NCBI RefSeq assembly: GCF_009935905.1
Contig: NZ_PREX01000001.1
Location: 124,001-188,000 of the forward strand
Origin: Alkalibacterium sp. MB6
GTDB taxonomy: Bacteria > Bacillota > Bacilli > Lactobacillales > Carnobacteriaceae_A
DNA length: 64,000 nucleotides
Reading direction: 5' to 3'
The notes beneath the pieces are model-generated. The model worked only from the letters and a program-made list of their open reading frames with translations. It was not told the DNA's origin and did not search any database. The translations under genes were made by a program, and so were the position numbers. Positions 28,155 through 38,140 of the stretch are shown here, one piece after another. The stretch's first letter is position 1, and each line of letters begins with the position of its first letter.

Positions 28155-29387
28155 TTATTTACGACGTCTTCTGAAGAAAGGTGGTGTATCCATTTCTTCT
28201 TCACTTGCATCAGTAGATGATGCGTCTTCTCTTGAGAAAAGATCCCCGGAAGCATTATCTTTTTTGTTTTCAACAATGTCATCTAAATCGGCATTGTGTC
28301 TGTCTCTTAAATTAGGTTCTTTTCTAATATCCCAGTTACCAAATGGATCATTTGATTTCACTGAATCTGTACTCGTTTTTTTGCCGGCCTTTACTTTACT
28401 AGGCTCGCTCTTTTTAGTTGCTGTTTTCTTCTCAGCGTCTATACCTGTAGCGATGACTGTTACAATAACTTCGTCGCCCAAGTCTTCGTTAATTGATGTA
28501 CCGAATATGATGTTCACATCACTTGTAGCTGCCGCAGAAACAATATCAGATGCATCTTGTGCTTCGAATAAAGTTAAGTCTGACCCACCAGTAATATTTA
28601 ACAGTACATTTTCTGCTCCATCAAGTGAGATTTCCAATAATGGTGAAGAAATGGCTTTTTTGGTTGCTTCTACTGTTCTGTTCTCACCTGTTGCCGTACC
28701 GATACCCATTAAAGCAGAACCTTGATTTTCCATGACTGTCTTCACGTCTGCGAAATCTAAGTTAACGTAACCAGGGTTCGTAATGAGATCAGATATTCCT
28801 TGAACACCTTGTTTAAGGACATTATCAGCTTCTCTGAACGCTTCCATCATAGGGGTTTTCTTGTCGACGATTTCAAGTAACTTATTATTAGAAATCGTAA
28901 CTAAGGTATCAACGTGTTCACGCATAGCAGCGATACCTTCAGCAGCAAAGCGGCCTTTCTTAGGTCCTTCAAAGGTAAACGGTCGAGTAATAACCCCTAC
29001 TGTTAATGCCCCTTGTTCTTTTGCAACTTTTGCTACGATACCAGCAGCACCTGTTCCCGTTCCGCCACCCATACCAGCAGTTACAAAGACCATGTCAGCG
29101 CCCTTAAGTGCTTCAGCAATAGCTTCTTCACTTTCCTCAGCTGATTTTCTTCCCACATCAGGATTAGCTCCAGCACCCAAACCACGAGTTAACTTTGGCC
29201 CTAATTGAATTTTTGTCTCAGCATTCATCATATCTAATGCTTGTAAATCTGTGTTAGCAACAATAAACTCAACACCTTGAACATCATCAGCGATCATTCT
29301 ATTTACAGCATTTCCACCAGCACCGCCAACACCGATTACTTTTAATACGGCTCCATTGTGTCTAACGGAATCAAATTCTAAATCCAT
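28155..29387 (-). CDS. ftsZ: Cell division protein FtsZ
   Basis: 410-residue tubulin-like GTPase that forms the Z ring. The tubulin signature GGGTGTG is at 107-113, [13 protein letters not shown] at 19-31, and the synergy-loop region [11 protein letters not shown] follows near residue 212. A variable charged linker (about 315-395) ends in the conserved C-terminal peptide [11 protein letters not shown], which binds FtsA, SepF and EzrA. AGGAGG precedes the ATG. Confidence 0.98.
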   Translation of the reverse strand: MDLEFDSVRHNGAVLKVIGVGGAGGNAVNRMIADDVQGVEFIVANTDLQALDMMNAETKIQLGPKLTRGLGAGANPDVGRKSAEESEEAIAEALKGADMVFVTAGMGGGTGTGAAGIVAKVAKEQGALTVGVITRPFTFEGPKKGRFAAEGIAAMREHVDTLVTISNNKLLEIVDKKTPMMEAFREADNVLKQGVQGISDLITNPGYVNLDFADVKTVMENQGSALMGIGTATGENRTVEATKKAISSPLLEISLDGAENVLLNITGGSDLTLFEAQDASDIVSAAATSDVNIIFGTSINEDLGDEVIVTVIATGIDAEKKTATKKSEPSKVKAGKKTSTDSVKSNDPFGNWDIRKEPNLRDRHNADLDDIVENKKDNASGDLFSREDASSTDASEEEMDTPPFFRRRRK

Positions 29388-29418
29388 TCTTTTTCCTCCT
29401 GTTATAACTTATCAATAG

Positions 29419-30732
29419 TCAGTCAAAAAAACTACCAAATAACTGTTTTATACTATCCATAAATGACTTGTTTTTCGTTTCATTTTGATGGGTTGAATCT
29501 TGTTTATGTTCTACCTTTGCTGGAGAATAATTAGTTGGTGCACTGCTTGACACCGGTGAGATGTCACCAAACAATATTAATTGATTCATCACTTGGTGAA
29601 TATCATCCATGTTTGCTTTATAAAAGACTAACGCTATCGCATTGGTAAAGGATGGATAACGAACACCCATAAAATCAGGTATGTACGTTTTGATGTTCAC
29701 ATTGAAAATCTCTTCAGCTAAGTCTGTTAACTTAGGTATAGCTGAGGTCCCTCCTGTTAGAACAATTCCACCAGGCAAATCAAGTGCGCCTATATCATCC
29801 AGCTCTTCTTTTACCTGTTCGAATATTTGAGCTAAGCGAGCTTCAATAATCTCAGCTATATACGATTCTTTCACTTTTATAGTGTGATCCTGACCAACTA
29901 CATCTATTGATATGTTTTGGTCGTTTTCTGGTTCTTCGTTTCCTACAAACGCATAGCCGACTTCGCGCTTTAGCCTCTCTGCATTTTTTATAGATGTATT
30001 TAATACTACAGAAATATCTTTAGTTATATTGCTTCCGCCTTCTTTTATGACAGAAGAGAATTTAACTTGGTGATCATGAACAGCTGATACCGTTGTTTGA
30101 CCGCCACCCAAGTCAATTTGAACCGTGCCAAAGCCTCGTTCATCTTCTGACATCACTAATTCAGACATCCCTTTAGGTTGGAAAATCAAGTCATCTATTG
30201 CATAACCTGCATTATTAACACTTCTTTTAATGTTGTGAAGAACCGTTTTTGATACAGATAATGCTGTTCCATACAGCTCGATTTGCTCACCGACCATCTT
30301 TCTGGGATCTTTGATGCCATCGAAACCATCCACTATAAACTCTTCTATCATGACGGATAGAAGCGTCTTGTCGGATGCAATTTTTTTATTTACTATATGA
30401 CCGATCATCTTTTTTAGTACGGATTCATTTATTTCCTGTCCCGAATGCTCAATAGCACTTACAACATGAAATGGACTAATGTCAATATTTAAGGCTGGTA
30501 CACCCACTATTAATGAAGCAATAGTCAAGCCTGATTTTTCTTCTGCCTGTTTTACTGCTTTACTAATTGATTGAGCTGTTTCATCTATATCTATGATTAA
30601 CCCTTTATTGATACCATTTGACCGTTCACTGCCGACTCCAATAACATTCATCTGACCATTTAATACTTCAGAAACAATGACTTTTATCGAAGTGGTTCCA
30701 ATATCCAAACTGGTATAAATCCCATCTTTCAA
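29419..30732 (-). CDS. ftsA: Cell division protein FtsA
   Basis: 437-residue actin-family protein that tethers FtsZ to the membrane. Phosphate loops SLDIGTTSIKV (residues 8-18) and QIDLGGGQTTVS near 205, and the adenosine motif GGIVLTGGTSAI near 338, are intact. The C-terminal amphipathic helix (FMDSIKQLFGSFFD) is the membrane anchor. The start is TTG at 30732, ten bases after a perfect AGGAGG; no ATG or GTG fits. A 304-base gap with a candidate promoter separates it from divIB. Confidence 0.97.
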   Translation of the reverse strand: MKDGIYTSLDIGTTSIKVIVSEVLNGQMNVIGVGSERSNGINKGLIIDIDETAQSISKAVKQAEEKSGLTIASLIVGVPALNIDISPFHVVSAIEHSGQEINESVLKKMIGHIVNKKIASDKTLLSVMIEEFIVDGFDGIKDPRKMVGEQIELYGTALSVSKTVLHNIKRSVNNAGYAIDDLIFQPKGMSELVMSEDERGFGTVQIDLGGGQTTVSAVHDHQVKFSSVIKEGGSNITKDISVVLNTSIKNAERLKREVGYAFVGNEEPENDQNISIDVVGQDHTIKVKESYIAEIIEARLAQIFEQVKEELDDIGALDLPGGIVLTGGTSAIPKLTDLAEEIFNVNIKTYIPDFMGVRYPSFTNAIALVFYKANMDDIHQVMNQLILFGDISPVSSSAPTNYSPAKVEHKQDSTHQNETKNKSFMDSIKQLFGSFFD

Positions 30733-31036
30733 TTTATTGAAACCTCCTGTCTACACTGGCAATTCTTTCTCTAGTCTAAACACTTATACATAAGAGAAGA
30801 GCTGCTTATTTTTTTACTGTTGACAATTCTCATTTTACCATAAATGCTTAGGTATAATGAATAGTCTTTAGTGATTTATCCGTTTAATTCAATTACTATT
30901 GTGTAACAAAGTAAAGCTATTCGTACATATTCGCTTTATTTACATCTTTCCCGCCTTTTTCTAGAGATATTTACTCAAGGAGCAGTCCAGAAACCTTAAC
31001 TATTTTTGGAGCAACAGCATACAACAGCTAAGGTTA
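30733..31036 (-). promoter_or_regulatory. divIB-ftsA intergenic region with candidate ftsA promoter
   Basis: This is a 304-base gap in an otherwise compact cluster. The minus strand carries an extended -10 TGGTAAAAT (TAAAAT at 30832-30837) about 100 bases before ftsA, with a weak -35. Near 30990-31035 AACCTTA and TAAGGTT form a loose dyad without a T run. I see no gene in it. Confidence 0.45.
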
Positions 31037-31873
31037 TTATTCTTCGTCTTCGGATTCATCAAATTCTTCTAGTTCCAAACTTGCTTCTTCACTTTCAAAT
31101 GGAACAAAAAATGCTCCTGCTTCTAAATCGAACGTTCCTTTCACACCATTTACAGCTTCAACCATATCAGGGTAGTAATTAATCCGTTCAGGAAAGGTAG
31201 GAATGGATGCAGTTACCTGATTTCCATCAGTCATAAACAAACGAATAAGTAAAGGATTCTCAGCATCATTGATGTGTTCAATTTCAGAAATCATCATTTT
31301 TACTTGCTCGTCCACTTCAGGATACAGTTCAAGGATTCGATCCAACTCAGGTCCCTCACTAAATCCACTCAATATGGCTTGCTTAGAATCTGGTCTTGGA
31401 ATCACCTCGTCTAGAATGACACCATTTTCTAGAATTTTGCTGTAGCGATTATCATGTAACAAATAAGCTACTGCGTCATATTCATCTATTGTAATGGTGA
31501 TCTCCTGAAGTCCAGATAGGGTTATCTTTGCATCTGACACTTGGGGATTTTCCTCTACAATTCGTTTTTCGGCTTCTCCTTTATTTACGTATTCTTGCCA
31601 AAGTGAGCCCCCCGAACTGATTAGACTTGCATCTAGTACGTCTTGGACATACACTTCATTCGTTCCTTCGACTGTCACTTCTTCAACTAAACTGTAAGGT
31701 GATATAACATAAAGGGACAAACCTATACTGATTAAAAAAATAGCCATAATAACTAGCCATTTTCCGATCCTTTTTTTATCCGAATGCGTGCCTTTGCTAG
31801 AGGAGCTGTTTTTTCTATTGTCATTTTCTTTATAATCGCTAGTAAAAGCGATTTTATCCCCTACTTTACCCAT
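31037..31873 (-). CDS. divIB: Cell division protein DivIB/FtsQ
   Basis: 278-residue bitopic protein of the septal FtsQLB-type complex. A basic cytosolic tail of about 40 residues precedes one membrane helix (IMAIFLISIGLSLYVISP, about 43-60), then an extracellular POTRA domain (VEEVTVEGTNEVYVQDVL) and a beta domain. The tail is very acidic. TAGGAG precedes the ATG. Located between murG and ftsA as in Bacillus. Confidence 0.93.
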   Translation of the reverse strand: MGKVGDKIAFTSDYKENDNRKNSSSSKGTHSDKKRIGKWLVIMAIFLISIGLSLYVISPYSLVEEVTVEGTNEVYVQDVLDASLISSGGSLWQEYVNKGEAEKRIVEENPQVSDAKITLSGLQEITITIDEYDAVAYLLHDNRYSKILENGVILDEVIPRPDSKQAILSGFSEGPELDRILELYPEVDEQVKMMISEIEHINDAENPLLIRLFMTDGNQVTASIPTFPERINYYPDMVEAVNGVKGTFDLEAGAFFVPFESEEASLELEEFDESEDEE

Positions 31874-31897
31874 ACTTAACTCCTATTTCTATAGACT

Positions 31898-33004
31898 CTA
31901 ACGGATCGTTTCTACAATTAATTTGATTAGTAAATCTGATGCGTTTTGCTTGCCTAACTTTTTCGATTCCGTCGCCATAACAACCCGCTTATCTTCATTT
32001 AACATCAAATCATCTAACTCGTTTAATAATGTTGTTGGATTTAAACTATCTTCTTTAATTAATCTTGCTGCTCCCGCTACTTCCAGACTTTGGGCATTTT
32101 TTGTCTGGTGATCTTCAGTTACAAATGGACTGGGAATCAAGATACTTGGTACACCCAATGACGTAATTTCTGATAGGGTCGTCGCACCACTTCTACATAC
32201 TACCAAAGAGACCGAGGCAAAGACTTCTGGCAGCTGATTGATGTAGGGTACAACTTTTATTCGTTTGGAATCTAATTCGCCAATCTCTTTAGCTACTTTT
32301 TCATAATGGTCTTCTCCAGTGACGAATAATATCTGGTATGGTCGTTTAATTAATTCGCTCATACTGTCTGTTACGACTTCATTTATTTTTTGAGCGCCTC
32401 TACTTCCTCCAAAAAAAACTACTGTCTCTTTCGAAGGATCTAAGTTATATTGATTCAAGATATCTGTTTTCTCAAGTAAAGCCACTTCTTGAGCTCTGGG
32501 ATTTCCAGTAAAATGCACCTTGTGTTCATTGCCTTTAAATTGATTAATGGCTTCTTGGAAACCAACAGCAATAGCAGAAACATGTTTGGCCAGGAATTTA
32601 TTCGTTACTCCTGCTACACTATTTTGTTCATGAACAATCGTCGGTATAGATAATTTAGACGCTGCATAACAGACCGGTGCACTAACATAGCCACCTGTTC
32701 CTATAACCGCATCCGGCTTAAAGTCTTTAATGATTTTTTTTGCTTTACTCATAGATGACAAGAATAACCTCACTGTTTTTAAGTTATATTTCAGTCCAGC
32801 GAAAGATAGGTCTCTCTTAAACCCTTCTACGTTAATGGCTGTAAATGGAACACCGTGACGAGGAACTATGCGACTTTCCAAGCCTCTTTCCGTTCCTACA
32901 TACAAAAATTCTGTATTGCTATGAAGGTCACTTATTCGTTCGATTAAAGCAAGAGCAGGATAAATGTGTCCACCTGTTCCGCCGCCAGTTACTAATATTT
33001 TCAT
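31898..33004 (-). CDS. murG: UDP-GlcNAc transferase MurG
   Basis: 368-residue GT28 glycosyltransferase that converts lipid I to lipid II at the inner face of the membrane. The N-terminal glycine loop TGGGTGGHIYPALA is at residues 6-19; the C-terminal nucleotide site includes CRSGATTLSEI near 262 and PSPFVTEDHQTKNA near 290. The Shine-Dalgarno AGGAGG sits unusually far (23 bases) from the ATG, with a GCAC/GTGC mini-hairpin between. Confidence 0.97.
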   Translation of the reverse strand: MKILVTGGGTGGHIYPALALIERISDLHSNTEFLYVGTERGLESRIVPRHGVPFTAINVEGFKRDLSFAGLKYNLKTVRLFLSSMSKAKKIIKDFKPDAVIGTGGYVSAPVCYAASKLSIPTIVHEQNSVAGVTNKFLAKHVSAIAVGFQEAINQFKGNEHKVHFTGNPRAQEVALLEKTDILNQYNLDPSKETVVFFGGSRGAQKINEVVTDSMSELIKRPYQILFVTGEDHYEKVAKEIGELDSKRIKVVPYINQLPEVFASVSLVVCRSGATTLSEITSLGVPSILIPSPFVTEDHQTKNAQSLEVAGAARLIKEDSLNPTTLLNELDDLMLNEDKRVVMATESKKLGKQNASDLLIKLIVETIR

Positions 33005-33032
33005 GGCTGATGCACGCGTGTGCCTATCCTCC

Positions 33033-34406
33033 TCAGTTCTCCTGTTTTATTCGTTCAATTTGTTCAAGGAAGTCATTTCCTCTTAACTCAAAGTTATCAT
33101 ATTGATCCCAACTTGCACAAGCCGGCGAGAGAAGAATGGTGTCTCCTTCTTCGCTTAATTGAAAGGCAGCTTGTGTGGCTTCTCTTACTGTTTTAACTTC
33201 AACAACTTGATTTACACCTGCTTGCTTAGCCACTTCAGCGAGTTTAGCTGCAGACTCTCCAAAGGTTACCAATCCTTTTACTCGCTCTGATAAAACGGGC
33301 ATTAAATCTTGGAAGGTCTCTCCTCTATCAAGTCCGCCTGCAATTAGCACGAGTGGTTTATTGAAACCTTTCAACGCATGAACGGTTGCTAATGTATTGG
33401 TTGCCTTTGAATCGTTATAAATATCTCGTCCATATACTTGATCAACATATTGCATACGATGAGGGACACCTTTGAACTGATTAAACACTTTACGAATTGT
33501 CTCGTTAGTCACGCCTTTTAATTTTGCAACGGCGATAGCTGCCAGTGCATTCTCCAAGTTGTGTTCGCCAGGTATAGTCACGTCAGCCACTTTCATGACC
33601 GTTTCCCCATTAAAGACGATAGTATTGTTCTTCAAATATACTCCGGTTTCCAGTTGTTTTTTTCTGGAAAAAGGGAGCCGTTTGGCTTTACTGTTGTTCA
33701 TTACCCAGTCAGACAATTCGGATTGATCCGCGTTATAAATAAGAACATCGGCTTCTGTCTGATTTTTAGTAATTGCTAATTTAGCTTTAACATACTCATC
33801 TCTCGTTTTATGATAATCAAGATGAGCGGAATAAATGTTTAAAATAATGGCAATGTGTGGTTTAAATTGTTCCGTACCCATCAATTGGAAACTGGATACT
33901 TCCATAACAATGTCATCTTCACTAGTAGATGTTTGAGTCAATAAACTGGCAGGTGTACCAATATTTCCTACAGCATACACTTGTCCAGATGAACGCTCAG
34001 CATCCAACACAGCTTCGATCATTTTAGTTGTTGTCGTTTTTCCATTGGTTCCTGTAATAGCAACAATGGGGCTTTCAGAAACCAAGTAGGCCAATTCTAT
34101 TTCTGTATAAATAGGAATAGACCGTTTGATTGCTTCTCTTAATAGACTATTGCTATAAGGTATGCCTGGATTTTTAACAATATAATCAACCTGTTGGTCT
34201 AATAACTCCAACGGGTGGCTCCCTGAAACGACGGTGACACCGCGGCTTTTTAATTCGTTAGCTTGATCATCATCGTCTAAGTTTTTAAAGTCGTTCACGG
34301 TTACTTTTGCACCTAGCTTTAATAACAGATTAGTTGCACTGTATCCACTAACAGCTAAGCCTAGTACGAGAACGTGTGTATTATTGAATTGCTGAATAGC
34401 TTTCAT
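33033..34406 (-). CDS. murD: UDP-N-acetylmuramoylalanine--D-glutamate ligase
   Basis: 457-residue Mur ligase that adds D-glutamate to UDP-MurNAc-L-Ala in the cytosol. The ATP loop GTNGKTTTTKM lies near residue 118, the central carboxylated-lysine region near 200, and the C-terminal domain with NDSKATNTLA near 325 and LLSPACASWDQYDNFELRGN near 425. Full length. It starts a new block after two hairpins that follow mraY. Confidence 0.97.
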   Translation of the reverse strand: MKAIQQFNNTHVLVLGLAVSGYSATNLLLKLGAKVTVNDFKNLDDDDQANELKSRGVTVVSGSHPLELLDQQVDYIVKNPGIPYSNSLLREAIKRSIPIYTEIELAYLVSESPIVAITGTNGKTTTTKMIEAVLDAERSSGQVYAVGNIGTPASLLTQTSTSEDDIVMEVSSFQLMGTEQFKPHIAIILNIYSAHLDYHKTRDEYVKAKLAITKNQTEADVLIYNADQSELSDWVMNNSKAKRLPFSRKKQLETGVYLKNNTIVFNGETVMKVADVTIPGEHNLENALAAIAVAKLKGVTNETIRKVFNQFKGVPHRMQYVDQVYGRDIYNDSKATNTLATVHALKGFNKPLVLIAGGLDRGETFQDLMPVLSERVKGLVTFGESAAKLAEVAKQAGVNQVVEVKTVREATQAAFQLSEEGDTILLSPACASWDQYDNFELRGNDFLEQIERIKQEN

Positions 34407-34452
34407 ATATCTCCCTCTATATCTTGTCGATTTCGCTTTTTTTTTATAAAAA

Positions 34453-34526
34453 GGTGCGGTTAATAGACTTTTTACCGCAATATAGTTGAAAAAAACTGGA
34501 AGCAGAAAGCTACTACCAGTTTTTCG
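34453..34526 (-). terminator. Tandem hairpins between mraY and murD
   Basis: On the minus strand the first hairpin (34491-34526) has AAAAACTGG/CCAGTTTTTTT and is a classical intrinsic terminator. The second (34455-34479) pairs TGCGGT with ACCGCA and is followed by CCTTTTTATA. Both lie in the 126-base gap between mraY and murD, so part of the transcription should stop inside the dcw cluster. Confidence 0.65.
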
Positions 34527-34532
34527 AGGTAT

Positions 34533-35495
34533 TTAAATAGTTAGTAACACAAGTAGTGATGCAATCAATGTGATGCTGGAAAAGATGATAACAATCTTCC
34601 ATTCACTCCAACCGACTAGTTCAAAATGGTGATGAATTGGACTCATTTTAAACACGCGTTTATCTCTTGTTTTCATTGATGTGACTTGAATCATCACACT
34701 GGCCGTTTCAAAAACAAAGATTATACCAATAAGCAGCAGAGTCCATTCCTGATTCAACACAATGGATACCCCAGCTAAGCCAGCGCCTAAAGCTAAAGAT
34801 CCGACATCACCCATAAAAATTTTGGCCGGTTTTTTATTAAATAGAAAGAATGCCAGCAAGGCTCCCATAGCAGATAATGTAAATAGTGCAACGTCATATT
34901 GAGATTGCCATATAGCAATAACCGTGTATGCTCCATAAGCTAAAAAACCAGTCGAAGCCAATAAGCCATCTATTCCGTCGGTTAGATTTGTTGCGTTTGA
35001 AAAGCCCACCATCCAAAATAAGACAAACAAAATATAAAAGATGCCAAGGTCAAGTTCAATACCGAACGGCAATTGAACGGTTTGCAAATCGATAAGTTGA
35101 TTTAAGCCAAAATAAAAGATGACGGCACCAACGATTTGTCCCATTAATTTCTGAAGACTTGTTAAACCTAAATTTCTCTTCATAACGACCTTTATATAAT
35201 CATCAACGAATCCAATAGCTGCATAGACGACAAATATAAAGGACAATAATAATGTCGTTCCAGAATGATAATCAAACAGCAAGGCGAATAGTATACTTGA
35301 AAAAACAATCCCTACAAGAATGGATACTCCACCCATAGTTGGCGTACCTGATTTAACACCATGCCACGTCGGACCTTTTTCTTTCGTTATTTGTCCTAAT
35401 TGCTTTCTCTTAAAATAATTGATAACAGCTGGCATTAAACCGGCTGTCACTAACCCACCCAGTAAAAATGGATAGAAAAGATTCGTTTGTTCCAT
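34533..35495 (-). CDS. mraY: Phospho-MurNAc-pentapeptide translocase MraY
   Basis: 320-residue polytopic enzyme with about ten membrane helices that makes lipid I on undecaprenyl phosphate. Motifs include the magnesium/polyprenyl site DDYIKV near residue 93, NATNLTDGIDGLL near 165 and GDVGSLALG near 228, plus the C-terminal histidine block SPIHHHFEL. AAAGGAA precedes the ATG. Downstream of the PBP gene, upstream of murD. Confidence 0.97.
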   Translation of the reverse strand: MEQTNLFYPFLLGGLVTAGLMPAVINYFKRKQLGQITKEKGPTWHGVKSGTPTMGGVSILVGIVFSSILFALLFDYHSGTTLLLSFIFVVYAAIGFVDDYIKVVMKRNLGLTSLQKLMGQIVGAVIFYFGLNQLIDLQTVQLPFGIELDLGIFYILFVLFWMVGFSNATNLTDGIDGLLASTGFLAYGAYTVIAIWQSQYDVALFTLSAMGALLAFFLFNKKPAKIFMGDVGSLALGAGLAGVSIVLNQEWTLLLIGIIFVFETASVMIQVTSMKTRDKRVFKMSPIHHHFELVGWSEWKIVIIFSSITLIASLLVLLTI

Positions 35496-35531
35496 AGACT
35501 ATTCCTTTCTATTGCATAGCAAAATATAATG

Positions 35532-37718
35532 TTACTGCGGTGGACTTAGAGTGATGAACAGTTCCATCCCCGTTTCAATGTATGCATTTTGGGACAGACT
35601 CTGTTCACTAACATACCCTTCTCCCTCAAAGCTGACATTTATGCCAGTCAATTCGGCCAGTCTTAATACATCGCTTCTAGACCACCCAGTCAAATCAGGC
35701 AAAGTCATCGCACCATTTGTTAAAAGCATGATTCGATACGAATCGTTCACTGAAGAGTCTGGAAGTGGAAATTGTTGAACAATGGTATCGCCAGAACCAA
35801 TCACCTCAAACACTTTACCTTCTTGGGTAAACTGCTGTATCACTGATTGAGTATCCTCTTGAACGACATTTTCCATTTTATTTCCTTCGATTTCAGTTTG
35901 CGCAGATGAGCTTCCCTCATTGACAACATACTCCAAAGCACGTTTCATAAATGGATTATATATTTTTTGAACGACTTGAGAGCCATGGAAGGTACCATTT
36001 AATTTCGGCTGCTGAACTGTTACATATAATATTAATTCAGGGTCATCCAAAGGCGCCATTCCGACAACGGAATAGAGGTAGTCTGACCCACCGGCTATAT
36101 ATTTTCCAGTTTCTGGATCAACTATTTGTGCAGTTCCTGTTTTGGTTGCCGTTATATGTCCTTCTATCTCAAAGCCTTTCGCATTACCTTCTTCACTGTA
36201 TACTGTCTCTTTAAGATATTCAAGTGTTTTGTCAGCCGTTTCTTTAGTAATCAATGTCTCTGTTTCATTTACTTTTGTTTCTTGGACACCGCCAGTGGCT
36301 GTATTAGACAATTTGCTGACTAAATGGGGCTCAACCATTTTCCCGCCATTCGCAATAGCAGAAAATGCTCTCAACATTTGAACTGGAGTTACGGTTATCC
36401 CTTGACCAAAGCCTGTATTGATACGTTGCAATGGCCATTCATAAGGATTGCTTCCCGTAGTTTCATTCGGGAGAGATATACCAGTACGTGTGCCAAAGCC
36501 AAAATCATCCAAATAAGTCTTCCATGTATCGTGACCCATTTCTTCAATCATGTGTACAAATCCGACGTTACTAGATCTCGCCAGGCCTTCTAAATAAGTA
36601 ATGGTGCCCCATCCGTCTCGATTAACATCTCGAACGAGACCTCCAGCTACTTCAATCCGTCCAGATTTAAAATAATCATACGGACGAAACGTCCCTTCTT
36701 GTATAGCTGCAGCTAAAGTCATGACTTTCATAGTTGATCCTGGTTCTATAGCATACTCTACTAACATGTTTTGCCATGACTGTTCAATACCTTCTTTAGT
36801 AATCGGATTAAATGTTGGACGTTGAGAACTGGCTAATATCTCACCCGTTTTTGCATTCATTAAGTTAGCTGTCATAGCCACAGGTTCGTGCATCTCTTCC
36901 ACTTCTGACATGATGCTTTCCAAAAATATTTGAAGGCGTCGATCAATGGTTAAATGGATATCCTGACCATCTATTGGATCTTGTTGTTCAATATCTTGCC
37001 CTGGTATGACATAACCAAATCGATCACGTTGGTACTTCATCCAACCATTCTGACCACTCAAGGTATCATCGAATTCCTTTTCCAGCCCCAGTATACCCTC
37101 TAATTTCTTATCCTTTACCTCTTCATCGTCATTGTTTTGTTGAGCCAGACCAATCGTGTGAGAAGCAAAAATACCATTAGGGTAAAAGCGACTTTGTTTC
37201 TCTTCAAAGGTAATACCTGTTAATTCTTTTTCTTCCAATTCTTCCTTAATCGTACTCATGACTTCATAAGTTAAATTATTTCCTGCTTTACCAAATTCGA
37301 CTTGGTTGTTATCACGAGTTAATCTATCCAAAAGTTCTTCTTCACTCATCGATATGTGCTTCGCCAGTACAGAAGCAACCTCATTCGCCTCTTCAATATG
37401 AATCGGTCTATTTGGTGTTGACCACTCGTCCGTTAACACGGCAATCATCTTATAGGTTGTGGCATCCAGAGCTATAGGATTACCATTTGTATCATAAATA
37501 GTGCCTCTTTTAGCAGGGAGAACCGTATTGCGTGTATACAAACGCTGGACATTTTGTTCTAAGTTTTCCCCATTCACTTCCCCTTTTACCATAATCCAGG
37601 TAAAACGGAAAAACACACTTAAAAACAAGAGAATGCTCACAACATATAAAACAATGGCCATATATTTCCGGTTTCTAAGAGGTTTTGTTTCCTTAACCTT
37701 TTTTTGCCACTTTTTCAT
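35532..37718 (-). CDS. pbpB: Class B penicillin-binding protein with PASTA domains (PBP2B/FtsI type)
   Basis: 728-residue septal transpeptidase. One N-terminal membrane helix (about 20-42), a dimerisation domain, then the transpeptidase with STMK near residue 322, SSN near 384 and KTGT near 526. Two PASTA repeats fill the C-terminus from about 600. Position after ftsL identifies it as the division-specific PBP; in some genera this gene is called pbpX or pbp2x. The start overlaps the ftsL stop (ATGA), so the two are translationally coupled. Confidence 0.96.
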   Translation of the reverse strand: MKKWQKKVKETKPLRNRKYMAIVLYVVSILLFLSVFFRFTWIMVKGEVNGENLEQNVQRLYTRNTVLPAKRGTIYDTNGNPIALDATTYKMIAVLTDEWSTPNRPIHIEEANEVASVLAKHISMSEEELLDRLTRDNNQVEFGKAGNNLTYEVMSTIKEELEEKELTGITFEEKQSRFYPNGIFASHTIGLAQQNNDDEEVKDKKLEGILGLEKEFDDTLSGQNGWMKYQRDRFGYVIPGQDIEQQDPIDGQDIHLTIDRRLQIFLESIMSEVEEMHEPVAMTANLMNAKTGEILASSQRPTFNPITKEGIEQSWQNMLVEYAIEPGSTMKVMTLAAAIQEGTFRPYDYFKSGRIEVAGGLVRDVNRDGWGTITYLEGLARSSNVGFVHMIEEMGHDTWKTYLDDFGFGTRTGISLPNETTGSNPYEWPLQRINTGFGQGITVTPVQMLRAFSAIANGGKMVEPHLVSKLSNTATGGVQETKVNETETLITKETADKTLEYLKETVYSEEGNAKGFEIEGHITATKTGTAQIVDPETGKYIAGGSDYLYSVVGMAPLDDPELILYVTVQQPKLNGTFHGSQVVQKIYNPFMKRALEYVVNEGSSSAQTEIEGNKMENVVQEDTQSVIQQFTQEGKVFEVIGSGDTIVQQFPLPDSSVNDSYRIMLLTNGAMTLPDLTGWSRSDVLRLAELTGINVSFEGEGYVSEQSLSQNAYIETGMELFITLSPPQ

Positions 37719-38116
37719 TTAAATACATTCCTAATTTGTTCCTCGTTCATCTCCAGTCCGTGATCCTTTGCGATGGAGTAAACTCTGTCGTATCTAGACA
37801 GTTCATGAATTTTTTGTTCATAGTTTTCATTTTGAATTTGAACGGTTACAGCTTGTGTTTCAAGATCTTGAATGGTTCGATTCATAGTGGATAATTGCAT
37901 GGATAAGGCGATGTGCCCGACTGCAATCGCTAATAAAATGATGCCAAACAGACTTAATACAGCTATTTCTAACTGCGTAAAAACCTTATGTATGGGTTTA
38001 GTCTTCTGACCTTTTTTAGGTTCACCTGAGGGAGTTATAGAAGGTTCTCGTAACGGTTGAGCTGTTAAAGGTTCTGCCTCATTGACGAGTTGGCGTGCTA
38101 AATTATCATTCATCAT
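37715..38116 (-). CDS. ftsL: Cell division protein FtsL
   Basis: 133-residue bitopic protein with a proline-rich cytosolic tail, one membrane helix (IAVLSLFGIILLAIAVGHIAL, about 51-71 in two stretches) and an extracellular leucine-zipper coiled coil. It forms a complex with DivIB and DivIC. Sequence conservation is low in this family, and position between rsmH and the PBP gene supports the call. AAGGAGAG precedes the ATG. Confidence 0.93.
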   Translation of the reverse strand: MMNDNLARQLVNEAEPLTAQPLREPSITPSGEPKKGQKTKPIHKVFTQLEIAVLSLFGIILLAIAVGHIALSMQLSTMNRTIQDLETQAVTVQIQNENYEQKIHELSRYDRVYSIAKDHGLEMNEEQIRNVFK

Positions 38117-38140
38117 GTTTAATGCTCTCCTTCTTTTTTT

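Noticed and set aside
28264-28725. 153-codon plus-strand frame over ftsZ
   Set aside because: Antisense shadow of the ftsZ linker and GTPase domain; codon use is that of the reverse complement.
30990-31035. AACCTTA/TAAGGTT pair after divIB as a terminator
   Set aside because: The loop is long and no T run follows.
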